Of a stretch of DNA of 64,000 nt, positions 17,372 through 26,602 are shown piece by piece (positions within the stretch are counted from its first letter, which is position 1; each line of letters opens with the position of its first letter). A model generated the notes under the pieces. It made no database searches. It was not told the DNA's origin and saw nothing but the letters and a program-made list of their open reading frames with translations. The DNA is from an uncultured bacterium (GTDB taxonomy: Bacteria > Cyanobacteriota > Vampirovibrionia > Gastranaerophilales > Gastranaerophilaceae): the NCBI GenBank assembly GCA_902761735.1, contig CACWLL010000006.1:124001-188000 (forward strand), given 5' to 3'. A program made the translations under genes and the position numbers.

Positions 17372-18826
17372 TTAGTCCTCAACGGTTATTGTTATTTCTT
17401 GCGGAAGAGCAATAAGTCTTTCCAAATTTGCTCTTGCTACATTGTAGTCATATACTGCGTGTACATAGGAATTTTGAGCAGTATTGTAATTTTGTTTTGC
17501 ATCCTGAAGTTCTATATAATCACCAAGTCCTACGGAATACCTGCCGTCTGCAAGTTCAAAATTTTCTCTCGTTTGACGAACTTTTACTGCCATTAAAGGG
17601 ATTTCTTTTTCAAGTTGAATCATATTTATATAGGCATTTTGAACTTCAAAATAAATGTTTTGTTTAAGCAAATTAATATCGTTTTTTGCTAATTCTACCT
17701 GAAGTTTGCTGTTATCAATTTTGAATTTTTCTTGTGCAATGTTTATTGAAGTTTGCATTCCGATACTTGCGTTTACCGAATTTGTACGGGTATGATCTCT
17801 GTATCCGTATCCAACTGTTCCGACAAGTTCCGGTAAGTATTCTCTTTTTGTATAACTTAGTGCTTGTTCCATTGCTTTTAATGTAGATTCATATGCCTTT
17901 AAGTCAGGTCGGTTTTCAATTGCAAGTTTTTTGCATTCTTCAAAAGTGTATTTAAATGGTGTAAATTTATAATCTTTCAGAATTGCCAATTGTTCAACCC
18001 CAGCGGTTAAAGCTGCATCATTAACATCTTTAGGAAGATTACTTAACTCTTTTTTGTCGGATATTTTTTCTAAATTAATAGGTATTTCATTTACCGAATA
18101 ATTAAACATTTCTGTATTCGCAATTTCATAAGCGGGAGTATCGGCAACATACATAGCGTTATTGAGTTTTACAATAGCATTTTCGTAATTCTTTACGGAT
18201 TGAATGTAGGTAATTTTTGAATCACTCAAATAAACTTCCGCATTAACAAGGTCAATTTTCGACCTGATACCCTCTTCAAAATAAGCTTTTGTTCTCTGGT
18301 AATTTCTTTCATTAATTTCGACATTTGCACGGTTGACTTCCATTGTTGCACGTGTCGCAAGGACTCCATAGTAATTTACCTTAACGTCAAAAATAGTATC
18401 TAAAACAGTGTTATCAAAATTATATGCAGATGCTATTTTATTAAACTTTTGCATTCTGATACGAGAATTTGTCTTACCAAAATTGAATAATAATTGGTTT
18501 AAGTTTGCACTGAAATTGTAATGATGATTATTAATATCAGCATTTTTTGTATATGTACCGTTGTGGTAATATCCGGTGCTAAGACTTAGTGTCGGGAAAA
18601 AATCCGTTTTGGCAAGACTAACATCATTTTTTGCAATTTTGTAATTATATGCTGCTCTTTTAATATTAGGACTGTTTTCAATTGAAATTTTTATACAATC
18701 TGATAATGTTAATTTTTCACCTTTTGCAATTAAGGCGGTATTAGATTCAAATGCCCCGGAAATATTTATTGATAAAGCAAATGTAACACCTACTACAAAA
18801 GCTTTTACCAAATTTTTATCAATCAA
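17372..18826 (-). CDS. TolC-family outer-membrane efflux protein
   Basis: 484 residues from a TTG at 18826. The open frame runs further up, but TTGAGGAT sits eight bases before this TTG and the residues after it form a signal peptide (KAFVVGVTFALSINISGAF). An upstream start would put about 30 polar residues before the signal. Two OEP repeats are visible: TLSDCIKISIENSPNIKRAAYNYKI near 45-75 and TFEECKKLAIENRPDLKAYEST near 290-320. Long coiled-coil segments follow each (for example VELAKNDINLLKQNIYFEVQNAYINM). First gene of the exporter operon, forming the channel through the outer membrane. Confidence 0.9.
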   Translation of the reverse strand: MIDKNLVKAFVVGVTFALSINISGAFESNTALIAKGEKLTLSDCIKISIENSPNIKRAAYNYKIAKNDVSLAKTDFFPTLSLSTGYYHNGTYTKNADINNHHYNFSANLNQLLFNFGKTNSRIRMQKFNKIASAYNFDNTVLDTIFDVKVNYYGVLATRATMEVNRANVEINERNYQRTKAYFEEGIRSKIDLVNAEVYLSDSKITYIQSVKNYENAIVKLNNAMYVADTPAYEIANTEMFNYSVNEIPINLEKISDKKELSNLPKDVNDAALTAGVEQLAILKDYKFTPFKYTFEECKKLAIENRPDLKAYESTLKAMEQALSYTKREYLPELVGTVGYGYRDHTRTNSVNASIGMQTSINIAQEKFKIDNSKLQVELAKNDINLLKQNIYFEVQNAYINMIQLEKEIPLMAVKVRQTRENFELADGRYSVGLGDYIELQDAKQNYNTAQNSYVHAVYDYNVARANLERLIALPQEITITVED

Positions 18827-18847
18827 ATTTTTATCCTCAATGTTTGT

Positions 18848-18899
18848 TTTGTTCGTTTTTATTATTTGTATAACGACAATATTATAATATTTGTTCGTT
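18848..18899. repeat. Direct repeat pair TTTGTTCGTT, possible operator
   Basis: TTTGTTCGTT occurs at 18848-18857 and again at 18890-18899, 42 bases apart (about four helical turns). One copy lies in the promoter spacer and the other downstream of the -10, in the leader. The arrangement suits a repressor that binds two sites on the same face of DNA. This is an inference; no regulator gene is adjacent. Confidence 0.4.
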
Positions 18900-18909
18900 A
18901 ATGTGGCAA
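18881..18909 (-). promoter_or_regulatory. Strong sigma70-type promoter of exporter operon
   Basis: On the minus strand TTGCCA (18904-18909), 17-base spacer, TATAAT (18881-18886). Transcription would begin near 18874 and give a leader of about 48 bases before the TTG start of the tolC-like gene. Confidence 0.75.
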
Positions 18910-18934
18910 AACTTAACAAAAAAATTATAAAATA

Positions 18935-18964
18935 AAAAGACAGATTAGCAAACCTGTCTTTTTA
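18935..18964 (-). terminator. Intrinsic terminator of ahcY
   Basis: Minus-strand reading: AAAAAGACAG, ten-base loop, CTGTCTTTTT. The stem GACAG/CTGTC is extended by A/T pairs and followed by a T-run. It sits between ahcY and the exporter promoter, insulating them. Confidence 0.75.
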
Positions 18965-18985
18965 TTAAAATATAATTTTAACAGA

Positions 18986-20254
18986 TTAGTCAAGATTCCA
19001 ACTGTTTAGATATTTTTCTTGTTCTTCTGTTAATGTGTCTATTTTTATTCCCATAGATTCTAATTTAAGTTCTGCAATTTTTAAATCAACTTCGTGAGGA
19101 AGGGTATACAATTTCTTTTCCAATTTACCTTGGTTTTTAACAATAAATTCCATACCAAGAGCCTGATTTGCAAAACTCATATCCATAACGCTTGCAGGAT
19201 GTCCTTCTGCTGCGGATAAGTTAACCAATCTGCCCTGAGCAAGAACATATATAGATTTACCGTTATTTAATTTGTATTCTTCCAAATTAGGTCTGATTTG
19301 TTTGATTTCCGTAGCATAAGCTCTTAAATCGCAAACGTTAACTTCCCAATCGAAGTGTCCTGCATTAGCAACAAATGCACCATCTTTCATACTCAACAAG
19401 TGTTGAATATCAACTACATGCTTGTCACCCGTAACTGTTAAGAATAAATCACCTTCTTTTGCAGCATCCGCAATAGGCATAACTCTATAACCTTCCATAG
19501 CAGCTTCAAGAGCCTTAAGCGGATCAACCTCACAAACAATTACGTTTGCACCCATTGCCTTTGCTCTCATTGCACAGCCCTTACCGCACCAACCGTATCC
19601 TGAGATAACCACAGTCTTGCCTGCAATCAGAATATTTGCAGCTCTCAAAATGCCGTCTATTGAGCTTTGACCTGTACCATATCTGTTATCATACAAATGT
19701 TTTGTTAAACTTGTATTAACTCCAACTGCAGGAAATCTTAACAAACCTTCTTTTTCCATAGCCTGAAGTCGTATAATACCCGTAGTCGTTTCTTCTGTTG
19801 AACCTATAACCCTGTCCGCAATTTCAGGATGTTCTATGTGAATTGTTGAAACCAAATCACAACCATCCTCAATAATCAAGTCAGGATTATGGTTTATTGC
19901 TTCTCTAATATGAGATTTATACTGTTCTGTGCTTTCACCTGCAACAGCAAATACCGGAATATTGTAGTATTTGACAAGTGCTGCGGCTACATCATCTTGA
20001 GTAGAAAGCGGATTTGATGCAACAAGAACTGCATCCGCACCACCGGCTTGCATTGTTAAACATAATGCTGCAGTTTCTTTTGTAACGTGAGAACAAGCAG
20101 ATAGTTTTAATCCTTTAAAAGGTTTTTCATTTTCAAATCTTTGTTTGATTTTTCTAAGTACCGGCATGTCTTTTAATGCCCATTCTATTTGATTTTTACC
20201 TTGTTCTGCAAGGTTCATGTCTTTAATGTCACATTTTAATTCTGTCATTAGCAT
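18986..20254 (-). CDS. ahcY: Adenosylhomocysteinase
   Basis: 422 residues, the usual size for bacterial forms without the roughly 40-residue insertion. Hydrolyses S-adenosylhomocysteine to adenosine and homocysteine, relieving product inhibition of methyltransferases. Visible: LKLSACSHVTKETAALCLTMQAGGADAVL, EDGCDLVSTIH, NAD-binding VVISGYGWCGKGCAMRAKAMGANVIVCEVDPLKALEA, and GHFDWEVN. The C-terminal NAD-clamping end is present (NSWNLD). The first ATG was chosen over one two codons later because AGGAG is spaced eight bases from it. It is monocistronic, with its own promoter and terminator. Confidence 0.95.
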   Translation of the reverse strand: MLMTELKCDIKDMNLAEQGKNQIEWALKDMPVLRKIKQRFENEKPFKGLKLSACSHVTKETAALCLTMQAGGADAVLVASNPLSTQDDVAAALVKYYNIPVFAVAGESTEQYKSHIREAINHNPDLIIEDGCDLVSTIHIEHPEIADRVIGSTEETTTGIIRLQAMEKEGLLRFPAVGVNTSLTKHLYDNRYGTGQSSIDGILRAANILIAGKTVVISGYGWCGKGCAMRAKAMGANVIVCEVDPLKALEAAMEGYRVMPIADAAKEGDLFLTVTGDKHVVDIQHLLSMKDGAFVANAGHFDWEVNVCDLRAYATEIKQIRPNLEEYKLNNGKSIYVLAQGRLVNLSAAEGHPASVMDMSFANQALGMEFIVKNQGKLEKKLYTLPHEVDLKIAELKLESMGIKIDTLTEEQEKYLNSWNLD

Positions 20255-20275
20255 TAATTAATCTCCTATGCTTTT

Positions 20276-20292
20276 GTACAAATTAATTGTAC
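20276..20292. promoter_or_regulatory. 17-bp palindrome in ahcY leader
   Basis: GTACAA (20276-20281), ATTAA, TTGTAC (20287-20292) form a dyad between the ahcY -10 and its ribosome site. It is a candidate operator. It does not look like an SAH riboswitch, as the leader lacks the G/C-rich core expected. Confidence 0.45.
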
Positions 20293-20306
20293 TTTTAACA
20301 ACAATA

Positions 20307-20334
20307 ATTATAAAATTAAAAAACAAAATAGCAA
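20307..20334 (-). promoter_or_regulatory. Putative ahcY promoter
   Basis: Minus strand TTGCTA (20329-20334), 16-base spacer, TATAAT (20307-20312), with transcription expected near 20300. Confidence 0.6.
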
Positions 20335-20453
20335 TCTTTTGTGCTATTAATGTAAACAGAAGTATATTTATGTAAAAATTTCTTAATAAAGGTATATTAA
20401 TTAGCAAAAATTGAGCTTTAGAATCTTTATATTTTCAGTAATAAGGAGTTGTC

Positions 20454-23400
20454 GTGAAAGTCAATATTAACAGTAAATTACAGATACCCAACAATGTAAA
20501 ATTTACCGGTTTTGAAGTAAAAAAAGATGAATATGGTGAAAGAGTTTATTCTTTCAGTTATCCTTATGACCCTAAAAAATATGACTGTTATTTAGAAGCT
20601 TATCCTGCTATTCCAAATATGTATACCGGAAATTATGATGAGGGTAGCATTGGCGCTAAGTATAAAGATATTGAAACCGGAGAAAAACAAATAAAACTTC
20701 AGCCGGGCGAGAATAAATTGTATTTGGATTACTTGTTTGGCAGGGCGGAAAATGCTCCTTTTGCGTATCATTTTAAACTTCAACCCAAAAACAATCCGAG
20801 TGCGGTACCAATATTCAAAGTAGATGCAGGGGATATGGTTGATTTGAGAGCCAGAACCGGAAATTGGGAAAATATTTTTGATATTGTTGTACCCGAAAGT
20901 AACAAGTCGGGGAATGCATCTGCCGCAACTTTAATATGTGCCGATAATTATGATGTCAGATATATTTATGACAAAGAGGGTAACATAATAGATAATCCAA
21001 ACGCTCAAAAAGGATTAAATACGTTTAAAAATTTTTCAAATCACATAGGCGGAACTCTTGCAGGCGTTCATAAAGCATTGCGAGAGGGCAGACTTGACCC
21101 GTACGGCAAAATATTTTTATTGCCTCATACCTCCGGTGACAGAACGAGTGCCGCAGGATACTGGATGGAAAGCGGATTCCAATTTTCTTCTGCTGTTGAC
21201 AGCCCTGAAACCTTTGCTCAATTTCAAAATGAACTTTTTGCAAAGGGAAAAAATCTTGTTGCCGATTCTGCATTAACAAGTGAAGGTTTAGGGGGAATTC
21301 ACATTCAAAGTATATTGCAGCATGGCGAGGATGATGTTTTCTTTGATTGGTTTAAAGCTTCAAGTCTAAGGGATATGACCGCAAAAATCGGAGCTTTTGG
21401 TACAAAGACCGAATTCGTTCGTCACAAATTAATAAATGCTCCCGAAGAACCCGTTCAAAATACAACAGGCAAAATAGTATTTGTGAAAAATGAAAAATAT
21501 GATAAAACTCAACCTACGTTTGTTCAAGTTTATAATATAGACAACGCAACTCCCGAGCAGGTAGCAAATCCTGAATTAAAAATTGACAAATACGGTAATC
21601 CAAACGGTTCAAATCCTTTAAAATACGGTACTCATAATGATACTGTTATAGCATATTGTTATCCTATAAACTTTAAAACTTATAAGCATAACGTTGAGGC
21701 GTTCAATGAATTGAATTCAAAGAGGGTAAAAAACGGTTTACCTTTTGTATCAAAAGATTCATATGAAGGAACAAGAGTTCTTACTAAATTTGAAAAATTT
21801 GAATTTGAAAATAAGATTGATGGCGGATTTTATACTTGGGATGCTAACGTTGATATTCCAAAATTTGATTATGCAAATTCAAATGAGGATACAGAAGATG
21901 CTATGCATTTGCCGTTAGATAAACGCCATGCATATTTTGCTTTAAAAGAGCAAAAAAGGAATGAAGTTCTTGATTATGCAGTGTCTTCGCTTAAATATTG
22001 GACAAGAAAAACAAATCAATCTTTGAATTTGTATGTAGCTCAAAATTTGAAGAGTTCAAAAATAAAAAATATTGATGATGCATACGAACATATAATGAAT
22101 TTGGTAGATAAAAAAGTATTGCCGCAAAAAACTCTTGCTGAAGTTGACAAACAGGTTGTAGAAAATGTACTTGACGGGGATTATTTGCTTCATGGTACGG
22201 ATTCAAATGAAAATTTCCGTAATACCATACTTGACGGTTTAATGAAATATCCTCTTGAAAGTACGGAAGCCGGTAAGGATATTCTTGCATTGTTCTCGAC
22301 TCCATATATTACGAACCGTGCAACAGCTCCGGAATATGTCGGAAAATCAAGATTTGATTTGCTAAAACAAAGAGATCCGCATCTTACTCCTCAGTATGAA
22401 GATATCTATAATATGACGACTAAAATGTATACTGGTGCAATGTATAGTTTTGCACAGGATGTTATTAATGATGTTAATGACAGGCTTCCTAAAAATTTAA
22501 AATTAAATAAACACGGTGATACTTCCGATTACGGAAAATACGTTTTACCTATCATTACTCAAGAAATTGCTAAGTATGCTGTCGTAAAAGGTTTATTTCC
22601 TGATGTAAAATGTGAAATTAATTCAAAAACCGGAGGAATAAAGTATGATTATTCCGCATTAAGGAAAAAATCACTTAAGTCTCTTGGTATTATGCCTTCT
22701 TCACAAAAGAACGAAGCAAAAGATTTAATCTTAAAACTTCGTACGGGCATTGGAAATATTTCCGAAAAAGACAAAAAACAAATTGCAGATGCGGTATTTA
22801 AGATGATTGAAGATACCGATTTAAAGAGTTTTGAATTGGCAGAAATGATTGTAGACAGAACAAAATCAGGTATTGATTGGAGAATTGATGCTGCAAAAGA
22901 CTTCTCAAATATGGATGGCTTGAGAAACAGAGCAGATACATTTGAGGATAACTGGGGTATTGTTACTAATGTACTCAAAAATATGACAAACGGTATTAAG
23001 TCAGAAAATCCGAACGCATATGTTGTGGCTGAAATTACGGATGAGGTTGATTTATATAAACTTGGTGATGGTGCTAATTCAGACCGATATACTTGGGAAA
23101 AACAAGAGGCGTTCGGCAAGCCGTTCACGTACAATAATGATATAGTCAGAAAATTAATAAGAGAATCAGGATTGGATGCTGTTGCAAACTATTCATTCTA
23201 TTTTACAAATGTTGCCGCAATATTCGGGAAAAAAGGTGATGACGGTTGTGATTGGTCAGGTAATGACAGCAGGATGGATGATATATTCAGACTTCCTGAT
23301 GAAAGTCACAAAGGTGCAGAAGGATTTTTATATTCCGGACAATATGATTCTATAGTAAAATCATATACTTTTGCGGATAATCACGATAAACCAAGGATTA

Positions 23401-24746
23401 ATCATATTTTATCTTTGGATATGGGCTTATTTTTCGCAAATCTGAAAAATGATGTCAGCCCTGCTGAAAAAGATTACAGAAGGAGAGCCTTTAATGTTCT
23501 TCATCCGGAGAAAGAAACTCCAAATTATAATGAGGATGTTCATAATTATGATTTTTCATATGTAAGCCCAATGGCGGTAGCCCGTGGTGAATCATTGAAT
23601 TTTGGATTTTATGAAGCTTTAAAACAGCTTTCGAATGTCAGAGATGACAGAAGTCGTGACATAATAGACCCTGCAAAAATAAATCAAATTTCTTATGAAT
23701 TAAAAAAGATTGTTGCAGGTTTTGCAGCCGGCAGATATAACGGACAAAATTTTGAACCGGATAATTTTGGGGTAGAAGAAGTTCATAAGCTGGTGAAGCT
23801 GGTCGTTGACGAGTACGGCAAAAATCATAAAGAAGGAGACGCATTAGCGTTATCGGAAAATTCTTTAAATCATCTATACAAGGAAACATTTAAACAAATT
23901 ATGGATAGGGCAATGAGTAATTCTCTTGGTATATACAAATTTCTGGTGAATGCACCGGGAATCCCTACGGTATATGCAGGTGACGAGCTTGGCTCTTCCG
24001 GTAATGACAGAAAAACAAAAAATGTTTATTTAAAAAATCGTTCCGCAATTCATCATGATTGGGTAAATGAATTTCCTTTTATAAAACAAAGAAAGGATGA
24101 AATTGAAGGAATATTGATGCTGCGTTCAAGACCGGCATTGCATGCATTAAATGACGGAGCACCTTATTTATTGCCAAAACAATATACTAATCAGGGCACG
24201 GCACTAACCGCATTGTTAAGATATGCTCCTGACGGAAACGCCGTCATATCTTTGTTTAATACATCAGGTATAACTCATAATTATTGCGAGTACACTTCTC
24301 CTGACAAGGCTCCGGTTACTATCTCCGGTAATAAAATTGATTTGAGCCGAGAGAATGATTTTATAGGGTTACATGGAGGTTTGCCTGCATCATACAGAGA
24401 TAGCTCTGACTCGGGATTAGAATTTATAAATGCATATAACCCTGAGGATAAATATTATCTCTTTAAAGGTGATAGTCCTGATAGTTATTATATTGCTAAA
24501 GACAGAGATTGCAGAGGTGAAATCAGACTGACCGACAATACTTTAACATTATATTGTGCAAATGACCGTTTAAAAAAAGAAGATGCTCTGTTTATGAAAA
24601 ATGTGAATGAGGCTAAAGCAAAGCCGAACACTTCATTCTTAGGCAGAAGAACATACGTAAATGAAACATATAATGTTGCACCTGTAAAATATGAATTCCA
24701 TGAAACGCCGTCTGTCGGTTCTAAACTTGCAATAACATGCAAATAG
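20454..24746 (+). CDS. Very large GH13 (alpha-amylase superfamily) protein
   Basis: 1430 residues from a GTG after AAGGAG. No signal peptide, so cytoplasmic. GH13 catalytic motifs are spread over an unusually long chain. A motif I-like KNLVADSALTSEG is near 263. Motif II is GIDWRIDAAKD with putative nucleophile D812, motif III VVAEITDE with acid E860, and motif IV FADNHDKPRI with D978. PGIPTVYAGDELG is near 1168, before a C-terminal beta domain (ALTALLRYAPDGNAVISLFNTSG). About 500 residues lie between motifs I and II, where GH13 usually has under 100. Likely acts on intracellular alpha-glucan (glycogen); exact specificity cannot be read. Closest guess is a debranching or 4-alpha-glucanotransferase-like enzyme. 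It is flanked by long intergenic regions. Confidence 0.75.
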   Translation: MKVNINSKLQIPNNVKFTGFEVKKDEYGERVYSFSYPYDPKKYDCYLEAYPAIPNMYTGNYDEGSIGAKYKDIETGEKQIKLQPGENKLYLDYLFGRAENAPFAYHFKLQPKNNPSAVPIFKVDAGDMVDLRARTGNWENIFDIVVPESNKSGNASAATLICADNYDVRYIYDKEGNIIDNPNAQKGLNTFKNFSNHIGGTLAGVHKALREGRLDPYGKIFLLPHTSGDRTSAAGYWMESGFQFSSAVDSPETFAQFQNELFAKGKNLVADSALTSEGLGGIHIQSILQHGEDDVFFDWFKASSLRDMTAKIGAFGTKTEFVRHKLINAPEEPVQNTTGKIVFVKNEKYDKTQPTFVQVYNIDNATPEQVANPELKIDKYGNPNGSNPLKYGTHNDTVIAYCYPINFKTYKHNVEAFNELNSKRVKNGLPFVSKDSYEGTRVLTKFEKFEFENKIDGGFYTWDANVDIPKFDYANSNEDTEDAMHLPLDKRHAYFALKEQKRNEVLDYAVSSLKYWTRKTNQSLNLYVAQNLKSSKIKNIDDAYEHIMNLVDKKVLPQKTLAEVDKQVVENVLDGDYLLHGTDSNENFRNTILDGLMKYPLESTEAGKDILALFSTPYITNRATAPEYVGKSRFDLLKQRDPHLTPQYEDIYNMTTKMYTGAMYSFAQDVINDVNDRLPKNLKLNKHGDTSDYGKYVLPIITQEIAKYAVVKGLFPDVKCEINSKTGGIKYDYSALRKKSLKSLGIMPSSQKNEAKDLILKLRTGIGNISEKDKKQIADAVFKMIEDTDLKSFELAEMIVDRTKSGIDWRIDAAKDFSNMDGLRNRADTFEDNWGIVTNVLKNMTNGIKSENPNAYVVAEITDEVDLYKLGDGANSDRYTWEKQEAFGKPFTYNNDIVRKLIRESGLDAVANYSFYFTNVAAIFGKKGDDGCDWSGNDSRMDDIFRLPDESHKGAEGFLYSGQYDSIVKSYTFADNHDKPRINHILSLDMGLFFANLKNDVSPAEKDYRRRAFNVLHPEKETPNYNEDVHNYDFSYVSPMAVARGESLNFGFYEALKQLSNVRDDRSRDIIDPAKINQISYELKKIVAGFAAGRYNGQNFEPDNFGVEEVHKLVKLVVDEYGKNHKEGDALALSENSLNHLYKETFKQIMDRAMSNSLGIYKFLVNAPGIPTVYAGDELGSSGNDRKTKNVYLKNRSAIHHDWVNEFPFIKQRKDEIEGILMLRSRPALHALNDGAPYLLPKQYTNQGTALTALLRYAPDGNAVISLFNTSGITHNYCEYTSPDKAPVTISGNKIDLSRENDFIGLHGGLPASYRDSSDSGLEFINAYNPEDKYYLFKGDSPDSYYIAKDRDCRGEIRLTDNTLTLYCANDRLKKEDALFMKNVNEAKAKPNTSFLGRRTYVNETYNVAPVKYEFHETPSVGSKLAITCK

Positions 24747-24881
24747 TGCTTTATTGTTCTTAAAAAATTTCCCCCTATACAAAAAATAAAAACCATGGTA
24801 CACTATATACAGATGTAGTAGAAAATATTTTTGGAAATATATGCAATGATAATTGTTTGAATATTATGAATTTGAACAAAA

Positions 24882-24906
24882 GCTCGATAGGTTAGATGTA
24901 TCGGGC
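24882..24906 (+). promoter_or_regulatory. Hairpin in rny leader
   Basis: GCTCGATA, nine-base loop, TATCGGGC (one G-T pair) in the 206-base gap before rny. There is no T-run, so it is not a terminator. It may be an mRNA 5-prime structure relevant to rny stability. The rest of the gap shows no coding frame. Confidence 0.35.
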
Positions 24907-24952
24907 ATTGCGTATATTATAAAAAAATAGAAAAGGACAAGGTAAGCAATCT

Positions 24953-26476
24953 ATGGTGAATATTGCACTAATTGTTGCGATTATTGCGGTAATAGCCTTA
25001 ATCGCCGTGCTTTTTGTTCAGCACAACAAAGTGAGAACTGTCCTCTTTAATGCTGAAAAAGATAAGAAAGCTTTGGAGGAAAAAGAGAAAATCCTGTTTA
25101 AAGAAGCAAAAATAAAAGCAATAGAAGAGCTTCAAGAAGACAGAGAAAAACTTAACGAAGAAGAAAGAGAAAGAAGGCAAGAACTTTCAAGACAAGAATC
25201 AAAACTTGCAAAACGTGAGGATATGCTTGAAGATAAAATTCAAGAATACACGGAAAAAGATATTCAGGTACAAAAGAAACTTGACGAATTATTAGAAAAA
25301 GAAGATTATTTGGCAGAAATTGTTCAAAAACAAACTACCGAATTAGAAAGAATTGCAGGCATGTCGGCAGAGGATGCAAAGAATATGCTGCTTGAACAAT
25401 TGAAGCATGATTTAGCTCAGGAGCAAATGACATTAATTCGTGAAAATGAAGCTAAAATAAAAGAGGTTTCTTTGGAAAAAGCTAAGGAAATTCTCTCAAC
25501 AACTATGCAAAGATGTATGATTGAACAAGTTGTGGAAACAACTGTTTCAGTCGTGGCTTTGCCGAATGATGAAATGAAAGGTCGTATTATCGGTCGTGAA
25601 GGTAGAAATATCAGAGCATTGGAAACCTTGACCGGTGTAGATTTAATAATTGATGATACTCCGGAAGCAGTTGTATTATCAAGTTTTGACCCTGTCAGAC
25701 GTGAAGTTGCGAAATTAGCATTAGAAAAACTAATTGTTGATGGACGTATTCACCCTGTCAGAATTGAAGAAATGGTTGAAAAAGCCAACGAAGAAATTGA
25801 AAAGAAAATATGGACAGAAGGTGAAAATGCCGCACTTGATATGGGTGTTATGGGCTTGAATAAAGAATTAATTAAAACTTTAGGCCGCTTGTATTACAGA
25901 ACAAGTTACGGTCAGAATGTTTTGAAGCATTCTCTTGAAGTCGGGCATATAGCAGGAATGTTAGCTGCCGAATTAGGAGCAAACGTCGCTGTCGCAAAAC
26001 GTGCAGGTTTACTGCATGATATAGGTAAAGCCGTAGACCAAACTCAAGAAGGTACACATATCCAATTAGGTGTCGAAATAGCTTCAAGATATGGTGAAAA
26101 ACCTGAAGTTATTCATGCGATTGAGGCGCACCATGATGATGTTGTTGCAAATACAATTGAAGCTGTACTTGTAAAAGTTGCGGATGCAATTTCTGCGGGC
26201 AGACCTGGTGCAAGGCGTGATACTCTTGAAATATATATTAAGAGATTACAAAAAATTGAAGAAATCGTTAACAGCTATGAAGGCATAAAACAATCTTTTG
26301 CAGTACAAGCAGGCAGAGAAGTTAGAATAATCGTTCAAGCGGAAATGTTTGACGATTTAGCATCTCAAAGATTGGCTCGTGATGTTGCAAAGAGAATAGA
26401 AGATGAACTTGATTATCCGGGACAAATTCGGGTTACGGTAGTCAGAGAATTTAGAACAACTGAAATTGCAAAGTAA
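24953..26476 (+). CDS. rny: Ribonuclease Y
   Basis: 507 residues, typical length. Membrane-anchored endoribonuclease that initiates mRNA turnover. Order: N-terminal membrane helix ([20 protein letters not shown]), a long charged coiled coil at about 25-190, a KH domain ([28 protein letters not shown]) near 200-230, and an HD domain with [16 protein letters not shown] and the metal-binding [10 protein letters not shown] near 345-365. A C-terminal domain follows. It precedes ymdB, the same neighbour it has in Firmicutes. With RNase E/G at 10 kb, both main endonuclease types exist in this organism. Confidence 0.95.
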   Translation: MVNIALIVAIIAVIALIAVLFVQHNKVRTVLFNAEKDKKALEEKEKILFKEAKIKAIEELQEDREKLNEEERERRQELSRQESKLAKREDMLEDKIQEYTEKDIQVQKKLDELLEKEDYLAEIVQKQTTELERIAGMSAEDAKNMLLEQLKHDLAQEQMTLIRENEAKIKEVSLEKAKEILSTTMQRCMIEQVVETTVSVVALPNDEMKGRIIGREGRNIRALETLTGVDLIIDDTPEAVVLSSFDPVRREVAKLALEKLIVDGRIHPVRIEEMVEKANEEIEKKIWTEGENAALDMGVMGLNKELIKTLGRLYYRTSYGQNVLKHSLEVGHIAGMLAAELGANVAVAKRAGLLHDIGKAVDQTQEGTHIQLGVEIASRYGEKPEVIHAIEAHHDDVVANTIEAVLVKVADAISAGRPGARRDTLEIYIKRLQKIEEIVNSYEGIKQSFAVQAGREVRIIVQAEMFDDLASQRLARDVAKRIEDELDYPGQIRVTVVREFRTTEIAK

Positions 26477-26590
26477 ACGGAAAGACAATAAGTGAATAAG
26501 GCAATAAGACTTTATCATTTGTTTGTCGAATAGAATTAATATTTAAAACAGCATAAAGGTTTTATTTAACTATTGCTTGTCTTATCCGTT
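26476..26590 (+). ncRNA. Structured intergenic RNA element between rny and ymdB
   Basis: Nested complementary arms: AACGGAAAGACAA (26476-26488) pairs over 13 bases with TTGTCTTATCCGTT (26577-26590, one bulged A). GCAATA (26501-26506) pairs with TATTGC (26571-26576). CTTTAT (26510-26515) pairs with ATAAAG (26553-26558). The 126-base gap thus folds into one long arm starting at the rny stop codon. No T-run follows, so it is not a terminator. It may be a processing or stability element; it is not a recognised RNA family. Confidence 0.45.
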
Positions 26591-26602
26591 AAAAAAACAA
26601 AA

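Noticed and set aside
20255-20453. SAH riboswitch before ahcY
   Set aside because: The leader is almost pure A/T with only a short dyad; the G/C-rich conserved core expected of SAH riboswitches is absent.
22649-23134. Long antisense frame inside the GH13 gene
   Set aside because: Shadow of real coding sequence. It has no ribosome site, and the plus-strand frame contains the catalytic motifs.
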